From: Virgibacillus profundi
GTDB lineage: Bacteria > Bacillota > Bacilli > Bacillales > Amphibacillaceae
Direction: 5' to 3'
NCBI RefSeq assembly: GCF_002287375.1
Contig: NZ_NPOA01000002.1
Coordinates: forward strand, 248,001-312,000
DNA length: 64,000 bases
The notes under the pieces are model-generated. The model was not told the origin of the DNA. It made no database searches and was given only the letters and a program-made list of their open reading frames with translations. The position numbers and the translations under genes are program-made. Below are positions 62,154 to 64,000 of this stretch, piece after piece (position 1 is the stretch's first letter; the number at the start of each line of letters is the position of its first letter).

Positions 62154-63646
62154 TGGATCCAACGTTAATAACCTTTGCAGCTTACTTAATTGTAATGATC
62201 GTTATTGGGATCATTACATATCGGATGACAAATACATTGTCTGATTATGTTCTTGGCGGTCGAAAATTGAATAGCTGGGTGACAGCATTTTCAGCATCAG
62301 CCAGTGATTTTAGTGGTTGGCTCCTAATTGGCTTGCCAGGTGCTGCTTATGCGGCTGGTCTTGGTCAGTGGAGTTTGTGGATTGCTGTTGGTTTAGCAAT
62401 TGGGGCGGTGATTAACTGGCAATATGTTGCAAAGAGACTACGGATTTACACAGAGTATACAAATGATTCAATAACACTTCCACAGTTTTTTGAAAATCGT
62501 TTTCGGGATAAATCTCATTTATTACGTGTTATATCTGCATTATTTATTTTGGCTTTTTTCTTATTTTATACCGCTTCAGGGCTTGTTGCCGGTGCAAAGC
62601 TTTTCCAGGGGACTTTTGAAATTGATTATCATATGGCACTGATTATTGGTGCAATTATTATTGTTGCATATACTTTCCTGGGCGGGTTCCTGGCGGTAAG
62701 TTATACAGACTTCATTCAAGCGGCACTCATGTCAGCAGCCTTATTATTTACCTCTGTTTATGGATTGATTAAAATCGGTGGGTTCGGGGAATTATTTAAT
62801 CAGCTTGGTTCAATTAGTCCAAGTCTGGTTGATGGTTTTGCAGCAACCAGCTATGATCAGGCAAGTCTATGGGAACCTGCAGGTGCAATTGGGGCTATAG
62901 GAATTATTTCTGCACTTGCCTGGGGACTTGGTTATTTTGGACAACCACATATTCTGGTAAGATTTATGGCGATTCGCTCTCATAAAGAAGTAAGAAAAGC
63001 ACGTTTGATCAATGTAGCACTAGGACTCGTTATTCCACTTTATGGTGCATTGATTGTCGGGATGTTAGGGATCGTAACCTTTGATCAGCCTTTAGCAGAT
63101 TCCGAGCAGGTGTTTATCCAACTGGTTCAGTTTGTTTATGATCCATGGGTTGCTGGATTTTTGCTTGCAGCTGTTTTAGCAGCTATTATGAGTACAGTAG
63201 ACTCTCAGTTACTCGTATCTTCCAGTGCATTGTCAGAGGACTTTTACCGAAGATATTTCCGGAAACAAGCCAGTGATAAAGAATTGGTTTGGGTTGGCCG
63301 GGTATCCGTGTTATTGATTGCGCTTATCGCAGTAATGATCGCATGGAATGAAACGAGTTCCGTACTTGATCTTGTAAGTTACGCCTGGGCTGGGTTTGGT
63401 GCCACATTTGGACCACCAATTTTGTTTTCACTATTTTGGAGGAAAACTTCCCGAAATGGGCTTTTAGCAGGAATAATTGTTGGTGGAGTAACCATATTCT
63501 TATGGCCTTTAACAGGCTCGGCTCTGTATGAAATGGTTCCAGGATTTGTTTTATCGAGTATTGCTATCGTAGTATTTAGTCTAGTTGGAAAAGGTCCTTC
63601 AAAAGAAATCCTGGAAGAATACGATAAAGTTGCCGGAGTAAAATAA
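62153..63646 (+). CDS. putP: Sodium:solute symporter, PutP (proline) type
   Basis: 497 aa, 13 helices of the SSS family. Conserved early helices (YVLGGRKLNSWVTAFSASASDFSGWLLIGLPG) with sodium-site residues, and GYFGQPHILVRFMAIRS plus AAIMSTVDSQLLVSSSALSED later, as in PutP/OpuE. Proline or a related osmolyte or nitrogen source is the probable substrate. The ureohydrolase start that follows after 19 bp may indicate that an arginine-derived compound is carried instead. Confidence 0.92.
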   Translation: MDPTLITFAAYLIVMIVIGIITYRMTNTLSDYVLGGRKLNSWVTAFSASASDFSGWLLIGLPGAAYAAGLGQWSLWIAVGLAIGAVINWQYVAKRLRIYTEYTNDSITLPQFFENRFRDKSHLLRVISALFILAFFLFYTASGLVAGAKLFQGTFEIDYHMALIIGAIIIVAYTFLGGFLAVSYTDFIQAALMSAALLFTSVYGLIKIGGFGELFNQLGSISPSLVDGFAATSYDQASLWEPAGAIGAIGIISALAWGLGYFGQPHILVRFMAIRSHKEVRKARLINVALGLVIPLYGALIVGMLGIVTFDQPLADSEQVFIQLVQFVYDPWVAGFLLAAVLAAIMSTVDSQLLVSSSALSEDFYRRYFRKQASDKELVWVGRVSVLLIALIAVMIAWNETSSVLDLVSYAWAGFGATFGPPILFSLFWRKTSRNGLLAGIIVGGVTIFLWPLTGSALYEMVPGFVLSSIAIVVFSLVGKGPSKEILEEYDKVAGVK

Positions 63647-63665
63647 GTTTAGGAGTTGATGCAGC

Positions 63666-64000
63666 ATGAGTCAGGAAAAAATATACGGAAATACACCTTG
63701 TTATTTAGGCGGGAAAAAAGTCAGCCTAAAAGATGATAGTGCTAGTGATAGAGATGTACTAATTTATGGCGTGCCATGGGAAGGTTCTGTAACCTGGGGT
63801 GATTATACCGGCTGTGAGTTAGGACCAAAGGTAATCCGCTTAAATTCAGCACGTTATTCCGGTTATTTGCCAGAATTAAATCATATGGATGTTCTAAGTC
63901 ATTATACCATTGGTGACTTAGGTGATGTTGATGTGGTACCTGCTGATACGATAGAAACGATGCGTCGTATCGAGAATTTTGCAAGTAATGTCTGGAAAAC
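63666..64000 (+). CDS. Ureohydrolase (arginase/agmatinase family), cut by window end
   Basis: First 111 residues only. IYGVPWEGSVTWGDYTGCELGPKVIR and YTIGDLGDVDVVPADTIETM match the N-terminal third of ureohydrolases (agmatinase, arginase, formiminoglutamase, guanidinobutyrase); the manganese-binding HxD and DxDxxDP motifs lie beyond the window. It starts after AGGAGTTGATGC and is probably co-transcribed with the symporter. Confidence 0.85.
   Translation, partial: MSQEKIYGNTPCYLGGKKVSLKDDSASDRDVLIYGVPWEGSVTWGDYTGCELGPKVIRLNSARYSGYLPELNHMDVLSHYTIGDLGDVDVVPADTIETMRRIENFASNVWK

Overview
The window is low-GC Firmicutes DNA, most likely from a halotolerant Bacillaceae genus close to Virgibacillus, Oceanobacillus or Lentibacillus. 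The evidence is strong AGGAGG-type ribosome sites, frequent TTG and GTG starts, SigA-like promoters, Rho-independent terminators after most units, and Bacillus-typical genes: a YtaF spore membrane protein, CvfB, YwbE, YmaF, a ywrABCD-like block, a SinI-type peptide and an MdxEFG-like maltodextrin operon. No rRNA, tRNA, CRISPR array or intact insertion sequence was seen.

Layout. 1-6.1 kb: a citrate/C4-type two-component system (kinase cut by the window edge) followed by a TctC-TctB-TctA tricarboxylate transporter and an SLC13-type carrier. 6.1-9.5 kb: a divergent Lrp regulator, a gamma-glutamyltransferase-like enzyme and a split chromate transporter, followed by an array of 20-bp repeats. 9.9-18.2 kb: housekeeping genes (HAD phosphatase, oligoendopeptidase, two small conserved proteins, a large lipoprotein, a dicarboxylate/glutamate symporter, CvfB). 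18.2-21.2 kb: an unassigned minus-strand transcription unit with a three-way-junction fold, then a GntR-controlled ABC exporter. 21.3-35.2 kb: AEC carrier, an SDR without the usual catalytic Tyr/Lys, YtaF, topoisomerase III, ferredoxin, a SinI-like peptide and a DUF4870 protein behind matching promoter/operator modules, a LuxR-type ATPase regulator, YyaL, Uma2 and YmaF.

35.5-42.7 kb: a maltodextrin operon (binding protein, two permeases, GH31 alpha-glucosidase, LacI regulator) preceded by three LacI/CcpA-type operators. 43.0-43.6 kb: a flavodoxin behind a promoter with a Fur-like box. 44.2-60.0 kb: a murein-sugar salvage island with two paralogous lipoprotein binding proteins around a PIG-L deacetylase homologue, NamZ (exo-muramidase, no signal peptide), MurQ, a double-GNAT protein, MurR, a BadF-type amino-sugar kinase, a second double-GNAT protein, a serine hydrolase without signal peptide, AnmK, and a complete CUT1 ABC importer lacking only its ATPase. 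The likely logic is ABC uptake of cell-wall sugars or muropeptides, intracellular hydrolysis, phosphorylation, and MurQ etherase conversion to GlcNAc-6-P. This differs from the PTS-based, extracellular-hydrolase arrangement of Bacillus subtilis and is the most interesting system here.

60.1-61.6 kb: a decay scar with a frameshifted Uma2 remnant abutting an N-terminally truncated SF2 helicase. 62.0-64.0 kb: a 36-aa accessory peptide, a PutP-type sodium symporter and the start of a ureohydrolase (agmatinase/arginase family).
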